Of a stretch of DNA of 32,206 nt, positions 1-10,685 are shown one piece after another. How positions within the stretch are numbered: the stretch's first letter is position 1; each line of letters opens with the position of its first letter. Source of the stretch: Cerioporus squamosus. Lineage: Eukaryota; Basidiomycota; Agaricomycetes; Polyporales; Polyporaceae. The stretch covers positions 1 to 32,206 of the forward strand of contig JABYQS010000312.1 in NCBI GenBank assembly GCA_022592435.1. The letters are read 5' to 3'. The translations under genes were made by a program, and so were the position numbers. The notes under the pieces were generated by a model. The model was given only the letters and a program-made list of their open reading frames with translations. It made no database searches and was not told the origin of the DNA.

Positions 1-1141
1 ATAGCCACGGCCGCGACGTCACCATCAAGCTGGTTAACACCTACACAGACGAATATAGAATATACCAAAACCTGCTTGGATGCGACGAGCTGTTCGGGCC
101 GGAATTCCACGGTGTTCTTCCTCCAGTGGCGATCTTGGATACCCCATACAGATTCTCGTTCGTTGTGATGCCTACGTAGGTGACCTCTGCACATGGAGGA
201 TATCCGCTGACCGACTCCTTGTAGCTGGAACGACTACAATCCCTTGAGGAACTTCGAGACCGTCGGACATGTGCTGCGATATATGCACTGCACGTTGAAG
301 GTGTGTAGTGCAGGTTCACCGCGTTAGATCTGGACTCATCTGTACCGCAGGGACTGAGCTTCCTACACAGCCGCCGAGTGGCTCATCGTGTACGTGTGGC
401 TCGATACTGCCGCGTTGAATACACGTACTGACTTGTACACTAGGACATCGATGTACAGAACATCATGAGCAACTTCTACACCCTTGGAGGACGCAGTTCA
501 GTGTTCAAGGATCGTCTGATCCAGCGTGGACGAACGTCACGCATCCTCTACTGCCTCTTCGACTTCAACTTGTCGATGCAGTTCCCGCTGGACATGCCCC
601 TACGCGAGTGTCGTGTTGTGACGAAGAACTGCATATTCTCGCACTCACCATATATGCCTCTGGACACTTGCTTCGGGGAATACGACTATGATCCGTTCGC
701 ATACGACGTCGCTTTTCTCGGGAACATGTTTCGCGCACGGTTCGCGGTGAGTACAACTACGAGTGTCTGGGAAGTATGTTCGCTCATGCGCAGTTGAAGA
801 CAATTGCGGGCGATGTTCCGCAGCTCGCCCTTCTATTCGACAGGATGACGACACATGTCATACGTGACCGCCTCAGTGCATCTGAGGCGTTTCTATACTT
901 CGACCAGATGGTCAAGCAGCTACCGGACCACGTACTTGAAAGCGACGCCGTCCTAGATCCCAGCTTGAATCTCAAGGATGCGGACAGGTACTGGTCCCTC
1001 ATACCCCCGGAACTCGCAGCAGCCTGGGCGAAGTACAGGACACCACCGGTATCCCTACGATACAACATTTTAGACCATATCTTGAGGTACCGTTTTAGTC
1101 GGACCGTGCTGCTATATGTGCGTGGCAAGCTACGGATCTAG
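1..1141 (+). CDS. Kinase-like protein, copy 1 (5' end cut by window)
   Basis: This is a protein-kinase-fold protein of an expanded basidiomycete type; its substrate is unknown. Spliced exons are <1-175, 225-300, 351-389, 444-746 and 794-1141, all with GT-AG borders, giving at least 312 residues. Visible kinase landmarks are the VAIK-type lysine in VTIKLV, the catalytic loop HRDIDVQNIMSN (with the HRD split by an intron between R and D), DFN in place of DFG, and the subdomain IX-like YDVAFLGNMF. The metal-binding Asp is kept but the DFG glycine is lost. The internal exons (76, 39 and 303 nt) match those of the second copy at 4090-5655 exactly in length and phase, which strongly supports the model. 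No stop or frameshift is seen. It could be an active atypical kinase or a pseudokinase; the residues alone do not decide this. Confidence 0.8.
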
Positions 1142-1720
1142 TGTCTCTATTGCATTCATCTCTTCGTATCTTGGACACAAAATCGCAATATGCGCCGGAA
1201 CCTATCGTGCATCGATGAAGTTTGGTCCGCGATGTATTAGGGAAGATTCGAAATACCTGCCTCGGAGGCAGTAGTGAGCCCTGGGGAAGTTCTCATGTGA
1301 ACCACGCTAACCTAATATCGCTACCTATAGTCGTCCACTTGCGGAATTGGACACCATGACTCGAACCAAATACATATCCACCCTCGTTGTTGGGCGCCAT
1401 GATTCAGCTTCTTGGGCGGGCGCATCCACGGACCACGTTCGGGATACTTGGAGGGTGCGCGGCCTCAGCCTACAAATACGCGCTCTCGTGTACCTGATGT
1501 GCAGACAAGCTCTCCCCCACATCCCCACCGATAACTGCGAGCTGTCCGTTCCCTGAGCTGCAGCACCCATTGCTGTGCCATCCACTTGCCTTACGCCCTA
1601 CATCTACCAACGAACCCAACATGAACACGTTTCCACGCCCTCCGAGCAAAGGTGGATCACTTCCTGTGGTCTGGACCGACCTCAGTGTGAAGGTTGACAA
1701 GGCATCTGTCTGCAATTCAT
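1142..1720. other. Intergenic, no gene recognised
   Basis: This lies between kinase-like copy 1 and the unknown gene. Short open frames exist, including one that begins with an ATG at 1621 and reads MNTFPRPPSK, but I could not splice it in phase to the downstream exons. An unrecognised 5' exon of the next gene may lie here. Confidence 0.4.
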
Positions 1721-2610
1721 ATGACTCGAGTTCTGACGGTTCGATCCCAGCCTTTTCAACTCATGAAACTGAAGAATGATGTCAACGACGCATTCAAGGC
1801 CGGCACCATAGTCAGCTTGTCTGACGAGGCCGAGGACTCGAGCTACAGTAGTCCGACAAAGGTGAGCTGACCTGCACTCCGCGCCCCGTGCCTTGCGAGC
1901 CGAGTTACTCATGCTACGGCTGGTAGTACCCAGGGCAGGGGGACGAGAACAAGGACAGTACAAGCACAGTCAGGATCTACAAGTGGGTCAGAAGAGAGAC
2001 CATGGTCAATATCCATACGGTCGACGGCCGCAGGATCCTGCACGCTCATCTCCGCCACCCCGGGACCAACAAAGTCCCTGCAGAGCAGTGGGAAGTCGAC
2101 ACCCGCGTACGTGTTGCAATTCTCAGTCACCCTTGTTCTGTCTGTCTCGTCAACTGACAATGGTGCGCCACCAGGTCATGGTTCAGTCACCGGTTGAGTA
2201 TAAGACGGCCGTCTATCCTCCTCGCCCGGGGCCTGATGCCAAGGCGTATTCCATCCCTAACGGATTAGTCGGATCCGTAGTCGAGTGCCTTACTCCGTCG
2301 GTGCGAACTCACTGAATGCCCTCCAGCGTGGACGATGGCGCTGACTAGCATTGTGTCACAGGGCGCGACAATCCTGGTAGGCAACACTTCCCGGGCTGCC
2401 ATCTGGAGCTACGTCGTGAAATTCACCATCCACGAGAAGGAGCACGTCTGGGTCCCCTGTAGACGCGCGGTCTCTGTTCTCAGCCTCGAGCCATTGACCG
2501 CGTCGGAGACGGCCGCAGTGAAGAATCGTATCTTGAAGACGAAGCCGGGTATGAAGACGCGCGAGTTGATCTCCTACAAGGAACCCAGCGTCCGGGACTA
2601 TGATATATAA
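1721..2610 (+). CDS. Hypothetical protein, duplicated-block gene A
   Basis: I do not recognise the family. Proposed exons are 1721-1861, 1927-2106, 2175-2300 and 2362-2610, giving about 231 residues. Introns are 61-68 nt with GT-AG ends, and the last has a CTGAC branch-like motif. All exons join in phase 0. The protein is soluble, with no signal peptide or membrane segment visible. The second exon opens with YPGQGDENKD after a junction that follows an acidic, serine-rich stretch. Gene B (5781-6389) has a YP exon after a similar stretch, and the last exons of A and B align without gaps over about 43 residues (shared C, LT, E, A and L positions). I infer that A and B are diverged homologues. 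The start is uncertain: the ATG at 1721 was chosen because its frame is open upstream only briefly. Alternatively the gene is partly degenerate. Confidence 0.5.
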
Positions 2611-2925
2611 TGGGGTATCCCGGCCCTCACTGTATCACTCGTCAGACAAACGTGCTCTGAATTGCTCTCATGTACAATATCCCGTTCGCAACAAGTCTCA
2701 ACTGTGAATGTATACCATTGCCTGCTCTGGCATGACCAAGGCATAGCATGCCAACCATACGTACACACAGCGGGTAAGTCCTTGATGGCGTCCATTCAAC
2801 ACATGGCGCTGGGGTGCGAAATCATGCTCGCACGCCAAAGTACAAGGCGAGGTAGCCGTCACTCGTGTTCAAGAACAGGTACAAATACAGTTGTACAACA
2901 CCGCAATCAAGAACTATATGACGCG
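2611..2925. other. Intergenic, nothing recognised
   Basis: This sits between the stop of gene A and the start of PNS1-like homology. No coding exon, RNA gene or repeat was recognised. Confidence 0.5.
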
Positions 2926-3840
2926 TAAGATACAACGCGTTATACTCGCGGAACTCCTCGAATAACATCAGGATAGGTCGAAGCGATCAACGTAATTGCG
3001 AGGAGTTCATCGACAGTGACAGACCATCCATCAGGCGGAGCGGTTAAGAACGTAAGTACTGCGAACAGCGCCGGGGCACGAACGGCGAGCACTTGCGGAA
3101 CGAATACAGTCAGTTATCGAGCAAAGGCGCAGGTAGGCGGCTCGGAACTCACATAGTGGACACACCGGCCTCGAGCGCGGCGGGAAGCGTGAGGGCTGCA
3201 CAGATATTGCGTCGGGGGCGAGGAAGGATAGACGGCACCGTTCGCTGGACTCGCAGCACTGTAAGCGGTTTAAGAACGCAAATAGCACAATGGGCGCGGT
3301 GTACTGGCCGTCAGCGTTGTACAAAGCATGCGTATCTGAGGGAAGAGACAATCGAAGTTGTCAAAAAGGTGGCTAACGATGGCTGGAGGATGCACTCACA
3401 CCGCAGGTAGAGGTACCCGAACAGAGTACAACAGGCCTATCGCATACGTACCCCATGTGAGCGCTGATTTGTAATCGTCAGCGACGCATGAGTAGATAGA
3501 AGCGGATGGTACGTACTCATCCCGACGAGGGAGTCGTTGATGATGGCGTCGATGCCGTGATCCTTGAACACTTGCCAAGAGTCTTTCGCCGCTGAGAGGC
3601 TGAGAGGCTGAGAGGTAGGGCTTGCCGTACAATGCTGGGACTATACATAGTCAGCTTAGCTCCCCTTGTCTCGGACGCCCACGTTGCTCACCGATCTCGA
3701 TGTACGCGTAGCTGCCAGAGAGGGGGATGACAATCTCTGCTTCGTTGTACCGACTCCGGATTGGTAGGTTGTGCACGCACCGGTTGAACTACTGAACAAG
3801 TCCCTCGGAGTCGATGCATCCGATGAAGCACTCGGCACAG
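2926..3840 (-). pseudogene. Broken 3' copy of PNS1
   Basis: On the minus strand this stretch aligns along its whole length with the 3' third of the PNS1 gene (about 6735-7650), including intron sequence, and similarity stops abruptly at both ends. It is not functional. A 30-nt segment present at about 6903-6932 is absent after 3098, removing a splice acceptor and the codons for the FVGLGED region. The 8-mer GCTGAGAG is present three times at 3591-3614 where PNS1 has one GCTGACAG, a net gain of 16 nt that shifts the frame. A 2-nt deletion near 3420 also shifts the frame, and no start region is present. It is the third component of the left copy of the tandem duplication, and its right edge abuts the promoter region of kinase-like copy 2. 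Confidence 0.85.
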
Positions 3841-4089
3841 GTAGATAGGTTTGTAAACACAGCCAGGCCGGTTTGAAACACGGTGACGTTCAAGAGTCCA
3901 AGTAACGTTGACAATGAGTTCGAATCAAGTGTATCAGTCACATGACCGTGGTGCTTCGCGGTACTGTTGAACTTGAAGTTGGTTCAAGTTGAACCGCCAG
4001 TAAAGCAGCGTTTCGCTGCGAGTGTAACCACTTGGCACCACTCCGTACTTCCCTCTACCGCACTCTACTGTATTCTTTTAGGCATCAGC

Positions 4090-5655
4090 ATGAGCAGAGA
4101 TGCCTTCATACCCGACGTGCGTTTGTATAAGCCAAAACGCGCCTATTGACACTCACCGTACCCAGATCCCGCAAATTTGCGTCGCTGCATTTGGCAGAGA
4201 CGGTGTGCCTACTCCATACCAGCGCAACGACTTTTGGGAACAGTGTCGGCCTTGGCTAGCTGACGAAGGACTCGAACTATATGAGTTAGTTGTTCCAAAG
4301 TCAACGAAACCACATCAGAGGCCACCTAAGAGCTGGCGCACTCCCGTGGTTCAAGCGCCACCCGCCCATCTGCCCTTCGCTGTGAGCACGCACGCCTCAA
4401 ACACTGCAGGGAAAGAATTTGACACGATGGTAAGGATGCGACTCTTTGCAATCTGCGCTTCGCTTTCTAACTTGCGCGATGCAGGATAGACTTGCTCCTG
4501 CTCGGGATGAGTTCGGGCGAGATCTCATGCTCAAACTTGTCGACAAGGGCAGCTCAGAATGTCAGATATTCGAGGACTTGCTTGCGTGCTCAGCCTTCTT
4601 GGACCCAATCGCCTTTCCATGCGTTCTCCCTCCTGTCCGCATACTCGACACACCTCATAGCTACGTCATCGTCGCGATGCCCAGGTGAGTTGATGCAAAA
4701 CTTCAAATCATCCGTACTCATGCTCTCGTACGCAAGGTGGGGAAACCCCATATATATCGAAGATCTGGCTACCGTTAGAGAAGTGATGCGTTTCATGGAG
4801 TGTATGTTACGGGTACGTTGACTTGAGTCGACCTACTGCACAGAGGCTCACCGCTCATCAGGGACTGGCATTCTTGCACGATCGTCGGATCGCCCATCGT
4901 GTGAGTATACGGTACGCATTACGAGTGCTCATGGGCTTACGGATCTACCTAGGATATATGCAACTATAACATGGTCATCAACCACTACCGGGTCGACCAT
5001 GACCGTGGTTTGCTCAAGGAAGATTTGCGCCAGCATCGGGTTGGTGATGAGGTATTCTACGCGCTGATGGACTACGACCAGTCCATACGATTACCAAAAG
5101 ACTGTTCACTCAAGAACTGTCGACGTCCAGCATCTGAGTCTACCTTCGGAGCCGAGATATACCGACCGGAAGATACGGTGTCGGGAGAGCCGACGTACAA
5201 TCCATTTGCGTTCGACGTCGCGATGCTGGGGAATGTCTTTCGTTTCCACTTCGCGGTACAGTCCTCTCTCCCCACCGTTGGTGACGACGTGTTAACTGTC
5301 TCACGCATAGGAAGTGGCGCCGTTCGCCCCATCGCTTGCAGCTCTGTTCGACAGAATGACTACACCAAACACGGAGAAGCGTTTCACAGCTCAAGAAGCT
5401 CTTCAGTTCTTCCGAGATACAACAGCAGCACTTCCCGGACAGACTTTGGATGCCCACATCGTCCTCAGGATTGGCTTTGCGCCGATGTTCGATGCGGACA
5501 TCTATTGGTCGAAGCTGTCCCCAAAATCGCTTGCAATCTTCGGTGTACATCGCACTCCTCCACCTTCCTGGTGGTCACGGGCACTAGACTGGCTGCTGTC
5601 TTTCCCCATTGGTTTCAGGATTATCATCCCGCTGCGTCGTATCCTCAATATCTGA
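4090..5655 (+). CDS. Kinase-like protein, copy 2
   Basis: This paralogue of the gene at 1-1141 appears complete, with exons 4090-4116, 4166-4429, 4485-4684, 4737-4812, 4862-4900, 4953-5255 and 5311-5655, about 417 residues. The first roughly 100 residues carry no known motif. The kinase fold then shows FGRDLMLKLV with the VAIK-type lysine, GLAFLHDRRIAHR joined across an intron to DICNYNMVIN (HRD plus the catalytic-loop Asn), MDYDQS in place of DFG, and YNPFAFDVAMLGN. Lys, HRD Asp, Asn and the first Asp of DFG are kept, but the DFG glycine is not. The C-terminal part (ALFDRMT ... HRTPP ... ILNI) is shared with copy 1. The start was chosen because the ATG at 4090 splices in phase with the next exon through a GTGCGT donor. 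A start at 4100 without that intron is an alternative. Confidence 0.82.
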
Positions 5656-5780
5656 AGGATCAATGGCTCTATCTAAGAGCGATATGTACCACGGTACGTC
5701 CGTTAATACCCCGCTCCTCTCCGTTGTTAACAACTGCTAACCATGCCATTACGTAGAGGGAGGATCAGCCGGTTGAATGC

Positions 5781-6389
5781 ATGGGAACAGATGTAGATAC
5801 CTTGTACTGGTTCGAGAAGCGCGCTCTCATTGCCGGCGATGACATGATGGAGTCTTCCAATTCCGACAAAGCCGTGCGTCACTTGCAACTGGGCGGGCAG
5901 CCTGACATGTCCGGGTATTAGTACCCATACGACAGCCTGGTGCGTCCTGACCGCATGGCGAATCACTACTACAGAATTGCCATATTCATTGGTGTGTCTC
6001 CAGATCTACACGCTCGAGGACATCGACTTTCCCTACGCGAAGGTACCTGGTGGGAAGGTCAAGGTTCTCAAGGGTACTCTCTGCTATATCAAGGACTACA
6101 CTACCCTACCCGGAAGGTGTGTTCCCCGTCGTGCCTACCGCTTAATGACCATTGACATTTCTCCCAGGGAGGCGAAGCAGCCGGCAGGAGATACAGGGTG
6201 CCTGACCACAACCTCATCGGCCGGTTCTTGTATCGTCTGCAAGCTCGAGTCCGTGTTTGGCACTGGGAGACGGTCCGCTGCAAGAACGTCAAAGAGGTGG
6301 GCAACTTCGCCGCGCTGACCGACCAGGAGGTGCGGGCGTATAACAGCCAGACTCTGCCGGCGCTGGAAGTGGTGGACTGGAATGCCTGA
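5781..6389 (+). CDS. Hypothetical protein, duplicated-block gene B
   Basis: The family is not recognised. Proposed exons are 5781-5873, 5922-5939, 6004-6116 and 6188-6389, about 141 residues; the second exon is only 18 nt and encodes YPYDSL. The last exon encodes a basic region followed by VWHWETVRCKNV and ends in ALEVVDWNA. It lies 125 bp after kinase-like copy 2 on the same strand, just as gene A follows copy 1, and it resembles gene A at the YP exon junction and in the C-terminal exon. No signal peptide or transmembrane segment is seen. The 5' end is uncertain: the open frame continues upstream of the ATG, so an extra first exon is possible. For the last intron I used the acceptor ending at 6187 because the nearer one at about 6170 leaves the wrong frame. 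Confidence 0.5.
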
Positions 6390-6752
6390 GAGCCTGAGAC
6401 CGCGAGGTGCACTGTACGATAGAACGATGACGAAGCTCTGTGCGCGGAGAGATGTAGCACGCAACTGATTCTTAGATGAACTCCAACTATGAGATCGATT
6501 CTGTTTTGGCGTGTCCTTCTCCGATGAGGCACGACTCGAGTGTGTACGTTGGAACTTGCAGGTGCGATGACGAGCTACTAGCACGTGTGTATATGACTCG
6601 CTCGCGTCCCTGTCAGTGTTGATGGGCTTCCCGGTCCTTGGGCAAGGGTTCATGCGAGTGTTCGCCAGCCGATAATTATGGAGCTTTGGTGACCACATAC
6701 ATGCCGCACAAAACCAGAAGACAAGACTGAGTGAAGCGTAGGATACAACGCG
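6390..6752. other. Convergent intergenic region
   Basis: This is the space between the 3' ends of gene B (+) and PNS1 (-). It presumably holds both 3' untranslated regions. No gene or repeat was recognised. Confidence 0.5.
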
Positions 6753-9345
6753 TTATACTCGCGGAACTCCTCGAACGACATCAGGATAGGTCGAAGCGAT
6801 CAACTGCAAGGAGTTCGTCGTCAGTGACAAACCATCCCTCGGGTAGAGCGGATAGGGACGTACTGCGAACAGCGCCGGGGCACGAACGGCGAGCACTTGC
6901 GGATCTTCTCCCAGCCCGACAAAACTGCGCGGATCGAAGACAGTTAGCTAGCGAGCGAAGGCGCAGGTAAGCGGTTCGAAACTCACATAGTGGAGACACC
7001 GGCCTCGATCGCGGCGGAGAGCGTGAGAGCTGCGCAAACATTGCGTCGTGAGCGAGGAAGGGCAATCAGCATCGCTCGTGGGACTCACAGCATTGCAGGC
7101 CGATCAAGAATGCGAATAGCACGACAGGCGCGGTGTACTGGCCGTCGGCGTTGTACGAAGGGTGCGTGTCTGAGGGAAGAGATGATTGTTGTCAGAACGG
7201 TGGCCAACGACACCCGGAGAACACACTCACAGCGCAGATATAGGTACCCGAAGAGAGAGCACAACAGGCCTATCGCATACGCACCCCATGTGAGGGCTAG
7301 TGTTTGATGGTCAGCGACGCAGGGGTATATAGAGGGGGATGATACATACTCATCCCGACGAGGGAGTCGTTGACGATAGCGTCGATACCGCGATCCTTGA
7401 ACAGATGCCAGGTGTCTTTCGCCGCTGACAGGTAGGGCTTGCCGTACAATGCTGAGAATATAGTCAGCTTAGCTCCCCTTGTCGAGGAAGCCCAAGCCGC
7501 TTACCGATTTCGATGTACGCATAGCTGCCGGAGGGGGGGATGTCAGTCTCTGCTGAGTTGTACTGACTCCGAAGTTGTAGATCCGCACGCACCGGTTGAA
7601 GTACTGAACTAGTCCCTCAATGCATCCGATGAAGCACTCAGCACAGAGCGCCAGGCAGGCTTCAACAGCTGGTGAGATTGTGGCGTCAGTGATGTCGTCC
7701 ACCGTCGTCCAAGATGATTGCAGGATAGGACTCACGATGGCCTTCAGCATTAGCGCTGTTACGTGCCGCATTGAGCAGCATCCGGATTAGCTCTAGGATG
7801 GTGACGATGAGCGAGCCGAAGGCGATGGAACCCAGGGAGAGTGTCGAGGCCCGGACAAACGACGTGAGCGTCGGGTGCTTGGGCTGGTAGCAGCAATGTT
7901 AGACATCTGCGTGTATGCTCTCAAATGAGGACAACAGTACGAACCATCAAACCCTGCTCGCGAGGGCCGAAGTAGTACCAGCCTGACTCTGCGCGTTAGC
8001 TGTCTGCGCGTAAGAGCCAATAGACGGATACTGACTGCCAAAGGGTCCGCCAGCGAGCGTGGCGAGCGCGACGTTGCCAATCACCTGTGAAGTCCACAGG
8101 AAGGAGAATGTCTCGTAGACGATGAACCCGGCGACCTTCGCTGAGGAGCAAGTATCGCCGGAAGCGCAAGCTAAGCAGAGACCCGTCAACGGCCGAGATT
8201 TCATGAGTGGGATGCCCATAACATACTTGGGCTTCCCGGAGTGTATCGCGCATATCTGCAATAGCGAGTTCAGACGGGAGCCGAGTCAGAACTTGATGTC
8301 ACTCACGTTGCGATGACAGTGAAGGTGTACCATCTGAGCGCATACAACCATCAGCGCGGGCACGGAAGTGCAGGAATGCGACGCTTACACGCTCAGCGCT
8401 GCCTGCAAAATGAGCGATGTGAATGCGACGAAATACACGCTGGGGTGGTGCTTCGTCACATCCATGACGACCTGTAGGAGTAAAGCCGCCAGGGGAATGC
8501 GGGAACGGTAGCCCCAGTAGGCGAGTACAGAGATTATAGCGATCACCGTGAAGATGATCGCTCCGGCTGTTTGGATGGATGAAGGATCAATGGCCATGCG
8601 CCCGCATTGAGGCCGAGTGCACGCACAGTAGTACTTCGTGATCCAGTAGTATACGGCAATACCGCTGCACAGGTCGGGTCAGCGCCAATCCTTCACTCCG
8701 CTCCGAGACTCACGACTCACATGTTGAGCAATATAGAAAGAACCAGCGTGATATGCATGATGGCCCTCGTGAATGCACGCGTGAGGATGAGGTAGAGCGC
8801 GGAGAGCACGAGGGCTGCCCCGGTAACGAACAAGAGCAGTATGGCGGTGTGGCTGCATGTCTACGCGTCAGATAGCTTTCTGCATGGATGGAGAGGGAAC
8901 GCACTAGTTGAGAGTGATACTGCTGCCCGTCGCATCCGAGCCTACGCCACCTTCCAGGCCGCCCGCGTTCCCAGTAAACTTCGAGAGGGTAATGACCGAG
9001 ATGACGATGAAGCCGACTAACTGAAGAAGTCGTGGTCAATATCAAGGGCTCCACCATGGTGTGTGCACTCGGAGTGACTTACCTGCGCGATGAAGAGGAT
9101 GAGAAAGATGGGGTCGTTGATCCTCTTCTTGGGCTTGAACCGCTCTCCTTCGTACGGGGACTTCTGTTCCCACCATACCCTCCGCCTCCGCCACCTTGGC
9201 CATATCCCTGACTGTATCCTCCCTGACCGTACTCGCCTTGACCATAGGCAGGTTGCCCGTACGAAGGCGCGTAGACCGGGGCGGGACCGGGAGCAGGGGC
9301 ATTCACGGGTTGGTATTGGGGCGGCGAAGAGGGCTTCCAGCTCAT
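6753..9345 (-). CDS. PNS1: PNS1-type choline-transporter-like membrane protein
   Basis: This belongs to the SLC44/CTL family, named for choline transport in animals; the substrate of fungal Pns1 is not firmly established. The protein starts at 9345 with a Pro/Gln/Gly/Tyr-rich cytosolic tail, then FKPKKRINDP and multiple membrane segments. Family hallmarks include YWGYRSRIPLAALLL, VMDVTKHHPSVY, FLWTSQVIGNVALATLAGGP, CIEGLVQYFNRYAY, DRGIDAIVNDSLVG and YNADGQYTAP, and the protein ends in YPDVVRGVPRV. It is split by about 14 short GT-AG introns that splice cleanly in phase. One anomaly is in exon 1 (9345-9083): the tail reads in one frame to about 9170 and the conserved RFKPKKRINDP follows one base out, as if a G had been lost from the GGTGGG run near 9170. 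No intron explains this. A partial dead copy lies at 2926-3840. Confidence 0.9.
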
Positions 9346-10524
9346 TGCAAGTCGTTGAAGGAAGGCTACGCGCCTCGACGCGTATTCAAGATATACAGGA
9401 GGTGGTTATGCGGTGGGGAGCGGGGGAAGCTGGGCGTCACTGAGTCGTCAAAGTTGTCCTTGACCTCAAGGCGGAGAAAACGCGCTGGCACGGTGTTTCG
9501 CGGGTATGCAAGCGCGTCCAAAAGGGTAGATGGAACGGGGCCAGTGAACTGTGCGCAGGCGGCGAGTGGGGGAGGACGGAGAGCGTGTCAAGGAGGGAAG
9601 CAGTGCATGGGCGAGGCAGCCACAGTGCAAGCGCAATGATCATGCTCGATGCAGGCATGACGTCGGCCAGGAACGGTCATTGCCGCCACGAGGCATCTTG
9701 GCAGCTTGGCATGCCTTTCTCGACTCCTCCGAGTCTTGTTTCGGGAGCGTCCAGACTCCAGAGTAGGTACCTACTTACTCCCAGGTTGTGGTGGAACGGC
9801 TTCTATGAAGTGCAGAAAGCGGGTGTTTGTGGCGAGGTTTGTGAGACTGACCTTGCAAGCCGCAGCTCTCACAGGCTTTTGGCCACATAGCCTCTGGTCG
9901 TCCTGGTGGCCCACCACGCGTCACAAGTTCAACCAGAGGCACTGTCGAGGCATGATGCATGACACCGCAGGGATAGTTTTGGTACCAGCCTCACATGTTA
10001 CGGACCTACAGAGGTACACAAGTTCCGAGGGACCGAGATCAGATCTCCAAATAGCCATCGTCTCACCGCAGTCTTCTGCATAGAACACGCGTGTTCGACT
10101 ATATGCCGTCCAACAACCCCGCTGACGGACATAGGTCCAAGTTCCTGGAGATTCTCTCCAAGAGAGCCTGGTGTGCTGTATCGCGCCTTGAACTTCGAGA
10201 ATAGGTTGACTCATACCCGCTGTCGAATGCACTCTCGCATTGAGCCATAGTCGATATAGTACACACGTTGTCTAACGCGAAGGCCGTTACAGGGTTACGA
10301 GTATCTGGATGCTGAGGGGAGTAGGGTACCTTGCGCTGATATGATACACCTGAATGTTCGATATGCATGACGAACGTGACTGCGAGGCAACTATGCACAT
10401 GCTGAAAACCCAAAGAAATTGGGAGCGATCGACCAATGGAGCAAGAAATAGTGTTAATTAGGTGCGAGAAGAGCTGGGTGTGAAATCTTCCGTGGGGTCG
10501 GGTATGATGCAGATCGCGTCGTCG
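9346..10524. other. Intergenic between PNS1 and PP2C genes
   Basis: About 1.2 kb upstream of PNS1 and downstream of the PP2C gene. Short open frames on both strands show no family signature and no convincing exon structure. It should contain the PNS1 promoter. No repeat or RNA gene was recognised. Confidence 0.5.
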
Positions 10525-10685
10525 CTACTGATGACGGGCGACGACGATTTCGGCGGCAGATTGTACAGGAACCGTCGCGAGTGCTTCCGAAGCCTGCAGC
10601 AGAAAGACCGGTCAGCCAGGTTATGGGGTCGCAGTGGGAGGAAACCGTACCCATGCACAATTTCCGAGCCTCGGGAGAGCCACCG

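Noticed and set aside
4971..5756. 261-codon open frame across the end of kinase-like copy 2
   Set aside because: It reads through the intron at 5256-5310 into the wrong frame; the spliced model matches the paralogue in length and sequence.
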